The notes beneath the pieces were generated by a model that was given only the letters and a program-made list of their open reading frames with translations, did not search any database and was not told the DNA's origin. A stretch of DNA of 64,000 nucleotides from Arsenophonus sp031446165 (GTDB lineage Bacteria; Pseudomonadota; Gammaproteobacteria; Enterobacterales; Enterobacteriaceae): contig CP132905.1 of assembly GCA_031446165.1 (NCBI GenBank), forward strand, positions 310,001 through 374,000, in the 5' to 3' direction. Shown here piece by piece: positions 1-9,739 of this stretch (positions are counted from its first letter, which is position 1; each line of letters begins with the position of its first letter). The position numbers were made by a program, and so were the translations under genes.

Positions 1-167
1 ATAGTTTATTTTAATAATTGATGTTAACTAGATTTCATGTAATAATATTTTTTTGGGAAATGTATATAAAATTTTAATTAATTTAGAAAGTACTGGACAC
101 CTTCTTATGAAGACTTTACTATAACTTCATTTTAATAATAGTAATATTTTATTGAATTTTCTGTTGT

Positions 168-242
<75 letters not shown>

Positions 243-360
243 TTCTGGTTAATGTATTTTTTTCTTATATTTATTTTATAAACATGAATTTTATATTTTA
301 ATAATTTTACATTTTATATTTTGACAATTTTACATTTTATTTAAATTCAAATTATTTTAT

Positions 361-434
361 GGTGGCTATAGCTCAGTTGGTAGAGCTCCGGATTGTGATT
401 CCGGTTGTCATGGGTTCGAATCCCATTAGTCACC
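361..434 (+). tRNA. hisR: tRNA-His (anticodon GTG)
   Basis: Near-identical to enterobacterial hisR: extra 5' G at position -1 opposite a C discriminator, acceptor GTGGCTA/TAGTCAC, anticodon GTG in loop TTGTGAT, T-arm GGG-TTCGAAT-CCC. The bases after the discriminator are CAA, so CCA is not encoded. It lies about 120 bases after tRNA-Arg and is probably in the same transcript. Confidence 0.97.
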
Positions 435-471
435 CAATAAATTTGTTCTTTATGTTTGTCTTTGTATTTTT

Positions 472-557
472 GCGATTGTGGCGGAATTGGTAGACGCACT
501 AACTTCAGATGTTAGTATTCTTTGATGGGTGTAGGGGTTCAAATCCCCTCTTTCGCA
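472..557 (+). tRNA. leuT: tRNA-Leu (anticodon CAG)
   Basis: Class II tRNA with a long variable arm. The anticodon stem CTAAC/GTTAG encloses loop TTCAGAT, anticodon CAG; the T-arm is AGGGG/CCCCT. The acceptor stem GCGATTG/CTTTCGC has two adjacent T-T mismatches (pairs 5-68 and 6-67) where E. coli leuT has only one mismatch. The 3' end continues TAA, so CCA is not encoded. Placed between hisR and proM as in E. coli. Confidence 0.95.
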
Positions 558-632
558 TAAATTATAAATTATTTTACTAAATAAATGTATACTAAAAATA
601 AATGTATACTCAAAAATAGTAAAACATTCTTT

Positions 633-706
633 CGGCGAGTAGCGCAGGTTGGTAGCGCAACTGGTTTGGGACCAGTGGGTCGGAGGTTCAAATCCTCTCT
701 CGCCGA
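633..706 (+). tRNA. proM: tRNA-Pro (anticodon TGG)
   Basis: Matches E. coli proM almost base for base: acceptor CGGCGAG/CTCGCCG, anticodon TGG in loop TTTGGGA, T-arm GGAGG-TTCAAAT-CCTCT. The tail reads TCA instead of CCA. In E. coli this tRNA carries cmo5U34 made by CmoA and CmoB, both encoded in this window. Confidence 0.97.
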
Positions 707-1447
707 TCAAAATAAAAAAAATACAAAATACATCGTACTTGTTTTTCGTTTTATTGCAAAAATTTTTTCATATAAAAAGTATATTTATGTATATTATTGC
801 TGATATATTTTTTATATTTTGTATGATAATTTTTATTTTGATACAACAATAATATTGTTGAAGAAAATATCATAAAAAATAAATTTGTAGCATATTTTTT
901 TAAAAAATTTATCCCTATTAGGTAGGGATAATAGAAGATTTTAGTAAAATCAACCATTTAATAATTTTTTCAAAAAATAAAGAAAAATCATTAATTTTAT
1001 ATAATAAAATAAAGATTATTAAAATAAGTTGCAAGATATTTATTAATAATAATTTATATAGATTATTATGAAATTTAAAGTAATTATTAATATAATGAAT
1101 ATTTAATATGTATTTATAACTTTAATTATTCATACTTATTTTTAATGAAGTTATAAGAATAACTATTATAATAAATATCATTATTGCTTATTTTAAATAA
1201 ATGAAATAATGATAACATTGAGAATTTATGTAACTCTTTTAAGAGTTTTATTAAAAAAACGTGTTTGTCAGAACTTTTGACAACTAAATAATTATATGAT
1301 CATCTAATTGCTTTATTTTTTTGAAAAATTTATCGTTTTATTTACAAAGTATAATTTTTTAAAAAAAATATTAATAGATCTCGATATTATAAAAATTTTA
1401 TATCATTATATTTTTAAAATATGTAATGTTATGTTAAAATTATTAAG
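707..1447. other. Gene-free spacer where hemY and hemX are expected
   Basis: About 740 bases of AT-rich sequence between tRNA-Pro and the 3' end of hemD. In E. coli this interval carries hemY and hemX downstream of hemD. I find no recognisable remnant of either. Short open frames here are AT-rich chance frames. A clear hairpin lies at 910-930 (listed separately). A weaker inverted repeat, AACTC/GAGTT, is near 1230-1247. Confidence 0.7.
902..930 (-). terminator. Candidate intrinsic terminator, minus strand
   Basis: Perfect 8-bp stem TATCCCTA/TAGGGATA (910-917 with 923-930) with a 5-base loop. Read on the minus strand it is followed directly by AATTTTTT. It is one of the few GC-containing hairpins in this spacer. 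Its direction fits the end of the hemC-hemD transcript, about 520 bases beyond hemD, where the lost hemX/hemY would have been. Confidence 0.5.
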
Positions 1448-2184
1448 TTATAATAATGCTTTAACCAAAGCACTATTATTGGCACTTTTAGCTATTTTTA
1501 TTGATTGCCAACCTAATTGATTTGCTATGTTAGCTAAACGTTCACTAACAATAATGAGATGACGAGATAATAACCAAGATTTATGATCGTTTGTGATTAA
1601 ATTAAATAGTAAACTTAACATTTCTCCACTAGTCACAATAATTGTTGTAATATTTGCATTTTTACATTGTACTTGAAATGATTTTGTATCGTATTTTATT
1701 GGTTGACGTTGATAACACTCACAATAATCAATTTCACTCCCTCGTAATTGTAATGTTTTTGCAATTAATTCACGTCCACCGTTCCCTCGTAATAATAAAG
1801 ATTTTTTTCCCTTTAAGTATTTTAAGGAAGGTAATGCAAGTAATTTTTCACTGTTTTCTCCTAGCTGAGAAACTTGGATTGGTAATTTAGTTAATTTTTT
1901 GAACGTTTCTGCTGTTGAGTTTCCTATACCATAATACAATAAATTATGAGGCCATTTTTTCTTCATTAAGTAAAGTGTTGCAGTGGCATACTCTACTGCG
2001 TTTTTTGAGAAAAAAAAATTAAATCTGCGTTATTTAATTGATTTAATTTGATTGGTAAAAACGTAATTTTATTACTTGGCATAATTTTTATTAATGGAGT
2101 ATGAAATGTAGTTATCCCTATTGATCTAATTATTTGTACAAGTTTTTTCCCACTTGGATTTGGTTTTGTAATTAATATACTCAT
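1448..2184 (-). CDS. hemD: Uroporphyrinogen-III synthase, one-base frameshift in a homopolymer
   Basis: HemD closes hydroxymethylbilane into uroporphyrinogen III in heme synthesis. The reading frame is in two parts: 2184-1993 (N-terminal, begins MSILITKPNPSGKKL) and 1966-1448 (C-terminal, with LLRGNGGREL and IVTSGEMLSL blocks typical of enterobacterial HemD). The break is a run of nine T in the coding strand (A at 2010-2018). With ten T the coding strand reads DLIFFFSKNAVEYA, which aligns without a gap to E. coli DLLFALSQHAVAFA, and the whole gene would encode 245 residues against 246 in E. coli. No other damage is seen. It may be rescued by transcriptional slippage, be newly dead, or be a sequencing error. 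It starts 18 bases after hemC. Confidence 0.85.
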
Positions 2185-2202
2185 AAAGTTAATAATTTTT
2201 TC

Positions 2203-3126
2203 TTATTGTATTTCATTAATAATTTCTTTAGCTCCATTATTTAATAATTCTTCTGCAAGTTCAATGCTTGCTTCTATGACTTTTTCAGGTTTAAATTCTT
2301 TTTCTCCCTGAATAATTTTACTACCATCTGGTAACCCCACTAGTGCTCTAAGCCAAATATTTTTTTTTTTCCAAATAGCATAACTACAAATTGGAACTTG
2401 ACAATTACCTTCTAAATAATAATTAACTGTGCGTTCTGCTTGAATACAAATAGCAGTGTTATAATGATGTAATGGTTTTAAAATAGATTGTACATAATAG
2501 TCTTCAAGATGGCATTCTATGCCAATAGCACCTTGTCCAACTGCAGGTAACAATTTGTTTGGAGATATAGGCATGCGTATTCTTGCTTCTAAGCCCAGTC
2601 TTTTAAGTCCAGCAACAGCAAGAATTAAAGCATCGTATTCACCATGATCTAATTTATTTAATCGTGTTTCTATGTTGCCTCTTAAATCTTTAAAAACTAA
2701 GTGTGGGTGGAAATGAGATATTTGGCATTGACGACGTAAACTTGATGTCCCTATAATGCTTCCTACAATTAATGAATCCATGGAATTATATTTATTAGAT
2801 ATAAAAGCATCACGAGGATCTTCTCTTTTACATATGGTTATTAACCCTAAATTTTCTGGAAAATTGATTGGTACATCTTTAATAGAATGCACTGCAATAT
2901 CAGCTTGTTTATTGAGTAATGCATTTTCTAGTTCTTTGATAAATACTCCCCTACCACCGATTTTTGATAGAGGAGCATCTATTAAAATATCACCTTTAGT
3001 GATTATTGGGATAATTTCAACTTTTAATTTTGGGTGATATTTTTCTATTTTTCTTTTTACAAAAATAGCTTGCCACATTGCTAATGGACTTTTTCTGGTT
3101 GCTATACGTAGCGTTTTTAATGACAT
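2203..3126 (-). CDS. hemC: Hydroxymethylbilane synthase (porphobilinogen deaminase)
   Basis: Polymerises four porphobilinogens to hydroxymethylbilane on a dipyrromethane cofactor, in the cytoplasm. 307 residues (E. coli 313), collinear with the family: RIATRKSPLA at the N-terminus, DIAVHSIKDVP near residue 80, GTSSLRRQ near 130, LRGNIETR near 150, VGQGAIGIE near 210. The cofactor cysteine sits in LEGNCQVP near residue 242. First gene of a hemC-hemD pair on the minus strand. In E. coli cyaA is divergent from hemC; here that side is an empty 2.1-kb spacer. Confidence 0.98.
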   Translation of the reverse strand: MSLKTLRIATRKSPLAMWQAIFVKRKIEKYHPKLKVEIIPIITKGDILIDAPLSKIGGRGVFIKELENALLNKQADIAVHSIKDVPINFPENLGLITICKREDPRDAFISNKYNSMDSLIVGSIIGTSSLRRQCQISHFHPHLVFKDLRGNIETRLNKLDHGEYDALILAVAGLKRLGLEARIRMPISPNKLLPAVGQGAIGIECHLEDYYVQSILKPLHHYNTAICIQAERTVNYYLEGNCQVPICSYAIWKKKNIWLRALVGLPDGSKIIQGEKEFKPEKVIEASIELAEELLNNGAKEIINEIQ

Positions 3127-5254
3127 ACTATAATTTTTCTTATTAAGGTGATAGCGTTATATCTAAATTATCAAGCAAGGTAATTAAATTTATTAAAAAT
3201 TGCAACATTTTTATTTATTTCTAATTAATACATATATAATTCTAATATTTATAGATTTTATCTTTAATAAATAATTTTTAATGTTTTATAGAAAAATAGA
3301 TCATTTTAACAATTATTTTTTTTAAATATTTTTTTTATCTTCTAATTACATTAAGTAACCAATTAAATTATTTTAGGTAATTTTGATATTTTAATATTAG
3401 AATTTATATGGAAAGATTGTATCTGATTGATTAATTTTTAATAAAGAGCATTTTAATTTTTAGTTAAATTATTGAATAGTGTTTATTGGTTTCAATAATT
3501 TTACATAAATAATGGTCATACTATTTTAAAAATAGAGATAAAAATACCATTTGTGTTATTTTTGTCTTTACATATATCTAATATTTATTTAGATGGTTAA
3601 AATATTAAATGATTATAAAATACAAAATTAGTCATTTTATTAAATGTAGTAAAATTTTTAATTTATGATTCTTAATTTAACTATTTTAATTATTCGTTTA
3701 ATATAGATAGTTTATTTAATTCAATTAAAGTTATGTTTTTGTATTTAAATATAAAGAATTTCATCATTTTTGTTAAAAAATTATGTGATATATATTACAT
3801 GAATTTATGTTTTTTATAAAATATTATTTTGCAGAATTTGTAAATGCTATTTTTAGAAGTACAGCAGTAATAATTTTATTAGAATTATATAAAAACATAA
3901 ACTTGTTATTTTTTACCAAAGAAAATTATTTTATTTTTTTAGATATTTTTTCTATAAAATAGAACTAAACTAAAAAAGTTACAATTAATTTAATTTATTA
4001 TCTTATGTAATACAATTTTCATATATTTAGAATATATGCTTATTTTTAGGTAGATTTCAATAAATCGATAATCTCGAATTTTTCCATTTTTTTAGAAATT
4101 TTGAAAATATTAAAATTTTCTAAAAAAATGCATTTTAAAGTACATTAAAAAAATATTTTTAGAATTATTTCATGAGTAATTTTTATGAGTTAATGAAACT
4201 TTAAAAAATATTCATATGCTCCAGAAAAGTAATTAATTTTTAAAATTATAGAAATTTTATTATTAAAAAGATCAAATTTTTTATCTTCATAAAAGTGTAT
4301 AATTTTTAATGTATTGATATTGCCATAGAATCATTTTTAGATTAATAAATATTTTTAACATGGTTTTTAAAGAAAAATACTTTTTTATTAGATAATTACA
4401 ATAAAATATACTGTTTGATGTTTTTAATTGATGGATTTATTATAAAAATAATGTTTTTATTTTTTTGAATAAGAAATTAAGAGATATTTCTTTGAAATAT
4501 ATTTTTTATAAAAAATATATACTTTAATATTATCTAAGATATCATTTATATAATTTTCATTATAGTTTAATAAACTAATATTTTTATATATATTCATATC
4601 TAAATACTAATTCTTTTGATGTTTTATGTTTTAGTTTTTAAATTTTAATAATTCAGTAAATTTTACATATTTTATGCTTTTAAAGTAAAATTAAAATTTT
4701 TTATAATATGTTTTTAGAATTTTTTCAACAAAAAAACAAGCTTTTTATAAAGCTAAAAAAACCAAGTATTAATTATTTATATAAAAATTATTGTTATATT
4801 AATTGATGAAGGATGATATTAAAAAGTATTTTTATATTTTTACAATATTTAGATAATTATTATTTATATATTGAAATATAACACACAATTTTTGTTGTGT
4901 GTCTCATAACTTTTTGCTGATTTATTGATTTTATTTTTGATTAAAAAATTTTTAAATATACAGCTAACAATAATAAAATAATTTATTTTAGTAGATATAA
5001 ATATTAATAACAGTAAATATCAATGTTACACAAAAATAATTTTTGTTTTTTATAAATAAGATATGTTATTAGTTAATAACTTTTTTAACAAAAATTTCGA
5101 GTATTTTTTAGAAAAAAAATATTTTTATAATATATCATTATTTTTTTATATATTTATATAATGTATTAATTTATTAAATAGTTATGTATTTATTATCAAT
5201 AAAGTTTTATTTTTTGTTGTTTATTTTAAATTTATATCAGGATAAAAATTAATT
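3127..5254. other. Gene desert replacing cyaA and cyaY
   Basis: About 2.1 kb, extremely AT-rich, with stop codons in all frames. By synteny (hemC here, lptM-dapF on the other side) it occupies the place of adenylate cyclase cyaA and frataxin cyaY in E. coli, and its size is not far from that of cyaA. I could not recognise any residual CyaA or CyaY peptide. Two hairpins stand out: AGCTTT/AAAGCT at 4739-4754, which on the minus strand is followed by TGTTTTTTT (terminator-like, the direction of E. coli cyaY), and the stem at 4881-4902. Confidence 0.65.
4881..4902. other. Perfect 8-bp hairpin
   Basis: ACACACAA (4881-4888) and TTGTGTGT (4895-4902) pair perfectly around a TTTTTG loop. The stem has alternating AC content that is unusual in this desert. 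There is no T-run immediately after it on either strand, so it is not a standard intrinsic terminator. It lies about 350 bases upstream of lptM. Confidence 0.45.
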
Positions 5255-5413
5255 ATGAAAAGATTGGGTATAGGAAAAAAAATCTTTTTTATATTTGTAA
5301 TAAGTGTTTTATTGAAATTACTTTCAGCTTGTGGTGTAAAAGATGTTCTTTATTTGAGTTCTGAGGTAGTTAAAAGCAATACATTCAAAGAAAATCAATT
5401 CATTATTAAATAA
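5255..5413 (+). CDS. lptM: LPS-assembly lipoprotein LptM (YifL family)
   Basis: Small gene of 52 codons, easy to miss. It begins MKRLGIGKK, has a hydrophobic stretch and a lipobox LLSACG with the lipidated cysteine near residue 26, followed by GVKDVLYLSS. This matches E. coli YifL/LptM, which has LTGCGLKGPLYFPP at the same place and lies directly upstream of dapF in the same orientation. LptM is known to assist oxidative maturation of the LptD-LptE LPS translocon in the outer membrane. A CAGGA motif lies about ten bases before the ATG. The C-terminal tail is shorter and not proline-rich as in E. coli, so only the lipobox and the following ten residues support the identity besides synteny. Confidence 0.82.
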   Translation: MKRLGIGKKIFFIFVISVLLKLLSACGVKDVLYLSSEVVKSNTFKENQFIIK

Positions 5414-5492
5414 TATCTAAATAATTGATAAAAAATATCATCATTTATCGATCAATTAAAAATGTAATTTATTGATTATGATGGAGTAGAAA

Positions 5493-6335
5493 ATGCAATT
5501 TTCAAAAATGCATAGTTTAGGCAATGATTTTATGGTAGTAGATGGAGTTACTCAAAATGTTTTTTTTTCTTCTGAATTGATTTGTCATTTATCAGATCGT
5601 CATAAAGGAATTGGTTTTGATCAGCTTTTATTAGTTGAAGCACCTTATGATCCAAACCTTGATTTTCATTATCGTATTTTTAATGCTGATGGTAGGGAAG
5701 TTTTTCAATGTGGTAATGGTGCCCGTTGTTTTGCGCATTTTGTTCGTCTTAAAAAATTGATTTACAAACGTAAAATAAAAGTTAGCACTAAATCAGGAAA
5801 AATAACATTATGCATATTAAAAAATCAAGATGTTTGTGTAAAAATGGGTATACCTCAATTTGAACCAGATAAAGTACCGTTTAAAGCTTTCAAAGTTAAA
5901 AAAAAATATAAGATTAAAATTAAAAAAAAGAGAATATTATGTGGTGTAGTTTCGATAGGTAATCCACATTGTGTTTTACAGGTTGAAAACATTGATAATA
6001 CTGAAGTATTATCAATGGGTGGCATACTTGAAAAACATGAACTTTTTCCTGAGAGAGCTAATATTGGGTTTATGCAAATTATCGATGATAAAAATATTCG
6101 TTTACGTGTATATGAACGAGGTGTAGGAGAAACAAAAGCTTGTGGAAGCGGTGCTTGTGCTGCCGTTGCTATTGGTATTCAACAAGGTTTGCTACAAAAA
6201 AATGTTACTGTTGATTTACCTGGTGGTATCTTAAAAGTTTTTTGGAATGGATTAGGTCATCCTTTGTTTATGATTGGTCCTGCAACGCATGTTTACGATG
6301 GAATTATTAATTTAAAAAGAGTTAAATGTGTTTAG
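5493..6335 (+). CDS. dapF: Diaminopimelate epimerase
   Basis: Converts LL- to meso-diaminopimelate for lysine and peptidoglycan synthesis. 280 residues (E. coli 274). The two catalytic cysteines are present: QCGNGARC near residue 73 and KACGSGAC near residue 220. GNPHCV and the PERANIGFMQ blocks are conserved. A lysine-rich insertion (KVKKKYKIKIKKK, around residues 133-146) replaces a less basic loop in E. coli, a drift common in AT-rich symbionts. Follows lptM by 79 bases; GGAG lies at 5482-5485, ahead of the ATG. The downstream neighbours in E. coli (yigA, xerC) are absent. Confidence 0.98.
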   Translation: MQFSKMHSLGNDFMVVDGVTQNVFFSSELICHLSDRHKGIGFDQLLLVEAPYDPNLDFHYRIFNADGREVFQCGNGARCFAHFVRLKKLIYKRKIKVSTKSGKITLCILKNQDVCVKMGIPQFEPDKVPFKAFKVKKKYKIKIKKKRILCGVVSIGNPHCVLQVENIDNTEVLSMGGILEKHELFPERANIGFMQIIDDKNIRLRVYERGVGETKACGSGACAAVAIGIQQGLLQKNVTVDLPGGILKVFWNGLGHPLFMIGPATHVYDGIINLKRVKCV

Positions 6336-6613
6336 CAAACATAGTTTATAAAAATATTTTATTGTTTTTTATTTTCTATTTAAACTGAAAAACTTTTTTA
6401 AGAATTATGGATGTTTTTACTTTTTTTATAATGTAATTTCAACTTATGCAATGATTTATTAGTTATTTACAATTGTATTTGTATCCACATTTGCAATGCA
6501 ATGCTTATATTTAAATCAATATTTAATTTTAAATATCATGCAATTTTTTTCAAAATAAGTTTGACTATATTTTTTGTGCATTTATATATCTTCATTATTA
6601 TATAATATATTTC

Positions 6614-7705
6614 TTATTTCTGAAATAAGAAATAGATAATATCACCATCTTTTATAATATAATTTTTTCCTTCATTCCGCATTTTTCCTGCTTTTTTTGC
6701 GCCTATTTCCCCTTTATATTTAATGAAATCAGAAAATGAAATTGTTTGTGCACGTATAAATCCTTTTTTAAAATCTGAATGAATTTTTCCAGCTGCTTCT
6801 GGTGCAGTAGTATTAATAGGGATGCTCCAAGCACGAACTTCTTTTTGCCCAGCAGTAAAAAAAGTATGCAGATTTAGTAAACTATAACCAGCTAGTAATA
6901 CTTTATTAAATCCCGGTATTGCCATATTAAATTCAATCATAAATTCTTTACGTTCATTTTTTTTTAGTTTGTTGATATCTGATTCGATAATAGCACATAT
7001 TGGTATGACGACAGCATCTTCTTTTTTAGCTATTAACTGTACAGTATTTAAATAAGTATTATTAACAAAATTATTTTCACTAACATTTGCAATGTATATT
7101 GTTGGTTTTAAAGTTAAAAGACCAAGATATTTTATTAATTTTTTTTCTTCTTTTTCTAATTTTAGACTACGTAACATACAAGATTTTTCAAGATGTTGAT
7201 AACATCTGAATAAAACGTTTAATGTAATTTTATTTTCTTTTTTTTGAGTGTTATATTTTTTTTGTATTCTATGAATTGCTTGCTCACAAATGTCTAAATC
7301 AGATAATATTAATTCAGTATTAATTGTTTTGATATCAATTATTGGATCAATTTTTTCATGAACATGTGTAATGTTATTATTATCAAAACATCGAACAACA
7401 TGTACCATAACTTCAGTTTCACGAATATTGGTTAAAAATTGATTACCTAAACCTTCTCCTTTAGATGCTCCTTTTACTAATCCAGCAATATCAACAAATT
7501 CTATTTTAGTAGGCAATATTTTTTCTGGTTTTACAATTTTACCTAATATATTAAGACGGGGATCAGGAATGGCTACAACAGCATGGTTAGGTTTTATAGT
7601 ACAAAATGGAAAATTTTCTGCTTTAATATTAGATTGAGTAAGTGCATTAAAAAATGTTGATTTTCCGACGTTTGGTAAGCCAATAATACCACATTTAAAA
7701 CCCAT
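6614..7705 (-). CDS. ychF: Redox-regulated ATPase YchF (Obg-like)
   Basis: Ribosome-associated P-loop ATPase of the OLA1/YchF family. 363 residues, as in E. coli. P-loop GLPNVGKST near residue 9, G3 motif DIAGLVKGAS near 73, and a C-terminal TGS domain that includes FTAGQKEVRAW and the conserved end KDGDIIYFLF. Forms with pth the pair seen in E. coli, on the same strand with 128 bases between. Confidence 0.98.
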   Translation of the reverse strand: MGFKCGIIGLPNVGKSTFFNALTQSNIKAENFPFCTIKPNHAVVAIPDPRLNILGKIVKPEKILPTKIEFVDIAGLVKGASKGEGLGNQFLTNIRETEVMVHVVRCFDNNNITHVHEKIDPIIDIKTINTELILSDLDICEQAIHRIQKKYNTQKKENKITLNVLFRCYQHLEKSCMLRSLKLEKEEKKLIKYLGLLTLKPTIYIANVSENNFVNNTYLNTVQLIAKKEDAVVIPICAIIESDINKLKKNERKEFMIEFNMAIPGFNKVLLAGYSLLNLHTFFTAGQKEVRAWSIPINTTAPEAAGKIHSDFKKGFIRAQTISFSDFIKYKGEIGAKKAGKMRNEGKNYIIKDGDIIYFLFQK

Positions 7706-7833
7706 GATTAATGTTACCTTGTGTTGATATTTTTTTTGATTATAAATATATAAGTAAATAAAATATAAGAAATATGTTTATTAATAATGATAGATATTAA
7801 TATTTGTTGCGTATGAACATAATAATTATTTTT

Positions 7834-8424
7834 TTAATAAAATGCTTTAAAATTGTGTAAACGATTTATTGCTTGATGCATTCCTTGAAATAATAAAATT
7901 TCAGTACAAAATATTGCTTCGTGAATAGTAATGTTTATTAATTTCTGTTCTTGTATTGTTGGTGGATTTAATAAAAATTGGATAACTTTTTTTTTATCTC
8001 CAGGATGACCGATGCCAATTCTTAAGCGATAAAAATTAGGATTATTACCGAGTTTTTCTTGGATATCATTGAGCCCATTATGTCCATTATTTGTGCCACC
8101 AAATTTTATTTTTGCTTGTCCCGGAATTAAATTTAATTCATCATGAACTATAAGAATTTTTTCTGGTTGAATATGATAGGATTTAACTAATGATAAGACT
8201 GCTTTACCATTTATGTTCATATATGTAGTTGGAATTAATAAATAAATAGGATCTCCATATAGATTAATTTTTCCTGTATAACCAAAAAAATTATTGTTTA
8301 ATTTTAAAATTTGTTTGTATTTTTTTGCTAATAATTTTATATACCAAGATCCTACATTATGACGGGTTAGTTCATATTTAATACCTGGATTAGCTAATCC
8401 TACAATTAATTTTATATTATTCAT
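7834..8424 (-). CDS. pth: Peptidyl-tRNA hydrolase
   Basis: Releases tRNA from prematurely dissociated peptidyl-tRNA. 196 residues (E. coli 194). Asn near residue 11 in VGLANPG and catalytic His in LTRHNVG near residue 22, catalytic Asp in IVHDELNL near 95, GGTNNGHNGL near 110, and RLRIGIGHPG near 134. All active-site residues are intact. Confidence 0.98.
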   Translation of the reverse strand: MNNIKLIVGLANPGIKYELTRHNVGSWYIKLLAKKYKQILKLNNNFFGYTGKINLYGDPIYLLIPTTYMNINGKAVLSLVKSYHIQPEKILIVHDELNLIPGQAKIKFGGTNNGHNGLNDIQEKLGNNPNFYRLRIGIGHPGDKKKVIQFLLNPPTIQEQKLINITIHEAIFCTEILLFQGMHQAINRLHNFKAFY

Positions 8425-8719
8425 GATATTGTATTTATGTTATTCATTTTATAAATATGTAATCTTGTTAATAAAAATTGTTTAATAAATTAATAAATTA
8501 TTATATATAAAAATAATATTTATTTTTTTAGAAAAATAATTTCAATAAATTTATTGGATTGTTTTTAAATATCCTTGATTTATTAAAAATGTTTCTTCGT
8601 AAATTTTAATAGAAATATATATTTTAACAAAAAAATATATATTAAAAATATAATTTAATACCTAAAATTTAGCAAATTTTTTTTATTGATGTATAGTGTT
8701 GTAGTTTTAACTGTAATTT

Positions 8720-9667
8720 TTAGTGTTCGAACATAGCAGCAATTGATTCTTCGTTACTAATTCTACGAATTGCTTCGGCTAACATCCCAGCTAATGTTAA
8801 AGAACGGACTTTTTTTAGTTTTTGAATATCAGACGATAAAGGAATTGTATCACAAACGATGATTTCATCAATTGCTGATTGATTAATATTTATTATTGCA
8901 TCTCCTGAAAATATAGGATGTGTTGCATAAGAAAATACTCTTTTGGCACCTCGTTCTTTAAGTGCTTCTGCAGCTTTGCATAAGGTACTTCCAGTATCAA
9001 TCATATCATCAACTATTACACAATCTCGATTTTCTACGTCTCCAATAATGTGCATAACTTGAGAAACATTGGTTCTTGGACGTCTTTTATCAATAATTGC
9101 CATATAGCTGTCATTTAATAGTTTTGCAATAGCTCGTGCACGTACAACACCGCCTATATCAGGTGATACTACAATTGGGTTTATTAATTTTTTTTGTAGC
9201 ATATCTTCTAATAAGATTGGACTCCCAAAAACGTTATCTACTGGAACATCAAAAAATCCTTGAATTTGTTCTGCATGTAGATCGACAGTTAAAACACGAT
9301 CGACTCCAACGCTAGAAAGAAAATCAGCTACTACTTTGGCAGTAATGGGAACCCGAGCTGAACGAACTCTCCTATCTTGACGAGCATAACCAAAGTATGG
9401 AATTACAGCAGTAATGCGTCCTGCAGATGCTCTTCTTAGTGCATCAATCATTACTACTAGTTCCATTAAATTATCATTTGTTGGAGCACAAGTTGATTGT
9501 ATGATAAAAATATCACCACCACGAACATTTTCATTAATTTTTACACTAACTTCACCATCACTAAAACGGCCCACCTCAGCATTTCCAAGAGCAGTGTCTA
9601 AACGATTAGCAACACGTTGAGCGAGTATAGGTATAGCGTTACCAGCAAAAAGCTTCATATCTGGCAT
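8720..9667 (-). CDS. prs: Ribose-phosphate pyrophosphokinase (PRPP synthetase)
   Basis: Makes PRPP for nucleotides, histidine, tryptophan and NAD. 315 residues, same length as E. coli. Conserved blocks: FSDGEVSVKI near 36, YFGYARQDRR near 94, VDLHAEQIQGFF near 128, the PRPP-binding loop VDDMIDTGST near 219, and the C-terminal RISNEESIAAMFEH. One of the slowest-evolving proteins in the window. Adjacent to ispE as in E. coli. Confidence 0.99.
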   Translation of the reverse strand: MPDMKLFAGNAIPILAQRVANRLDTALGNAEVGRFSDGEVSVKINENVRGGDIFIIQSTCAPTNDNLMELVVMIDALRRASAGRITAVIPYFGYARQDRRVRSARVPITAKVVADFLSSVGVDRVLTVDLHAEQIQGFFDVPVDNVFGSPILLEDMLQKKLINPIVVSPDIGGVVRARAIAKLLNDSYMAIIDKRRPRTNVSQVMHIIGDVENRDCVIVDDMIDTGSTLCKAAEALKERGAKRVFSYATHPIFSGDAIININQSAIDEIIVCDTIPLSSDIQKLKKVRSLTLAGMLAEAIRRISNEESIAAMFEH

Positions 9668-9739
9668 ATTGACAAGCCTTAGTTTTAAATTTTTAGAAAT
9701 ATTATGATATTTTATCAGAAAAATATATAAATCATATAT

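Noticed and set aside
1308..1520. 70-codon plus-strand frame overlapping the end of hemD
   Set aside because: Overlaps a recognised gene on the other strand and shows no family feature.
3811..3960. Plus-strand peptide with AEFVNAIFRSTAVIILLELY in the cyaA spacer
   Set aside because: Looked less random than its surroundings, but it does not match CyaA, CyaY or any family I know, and it has no start or ribosome-binding site.
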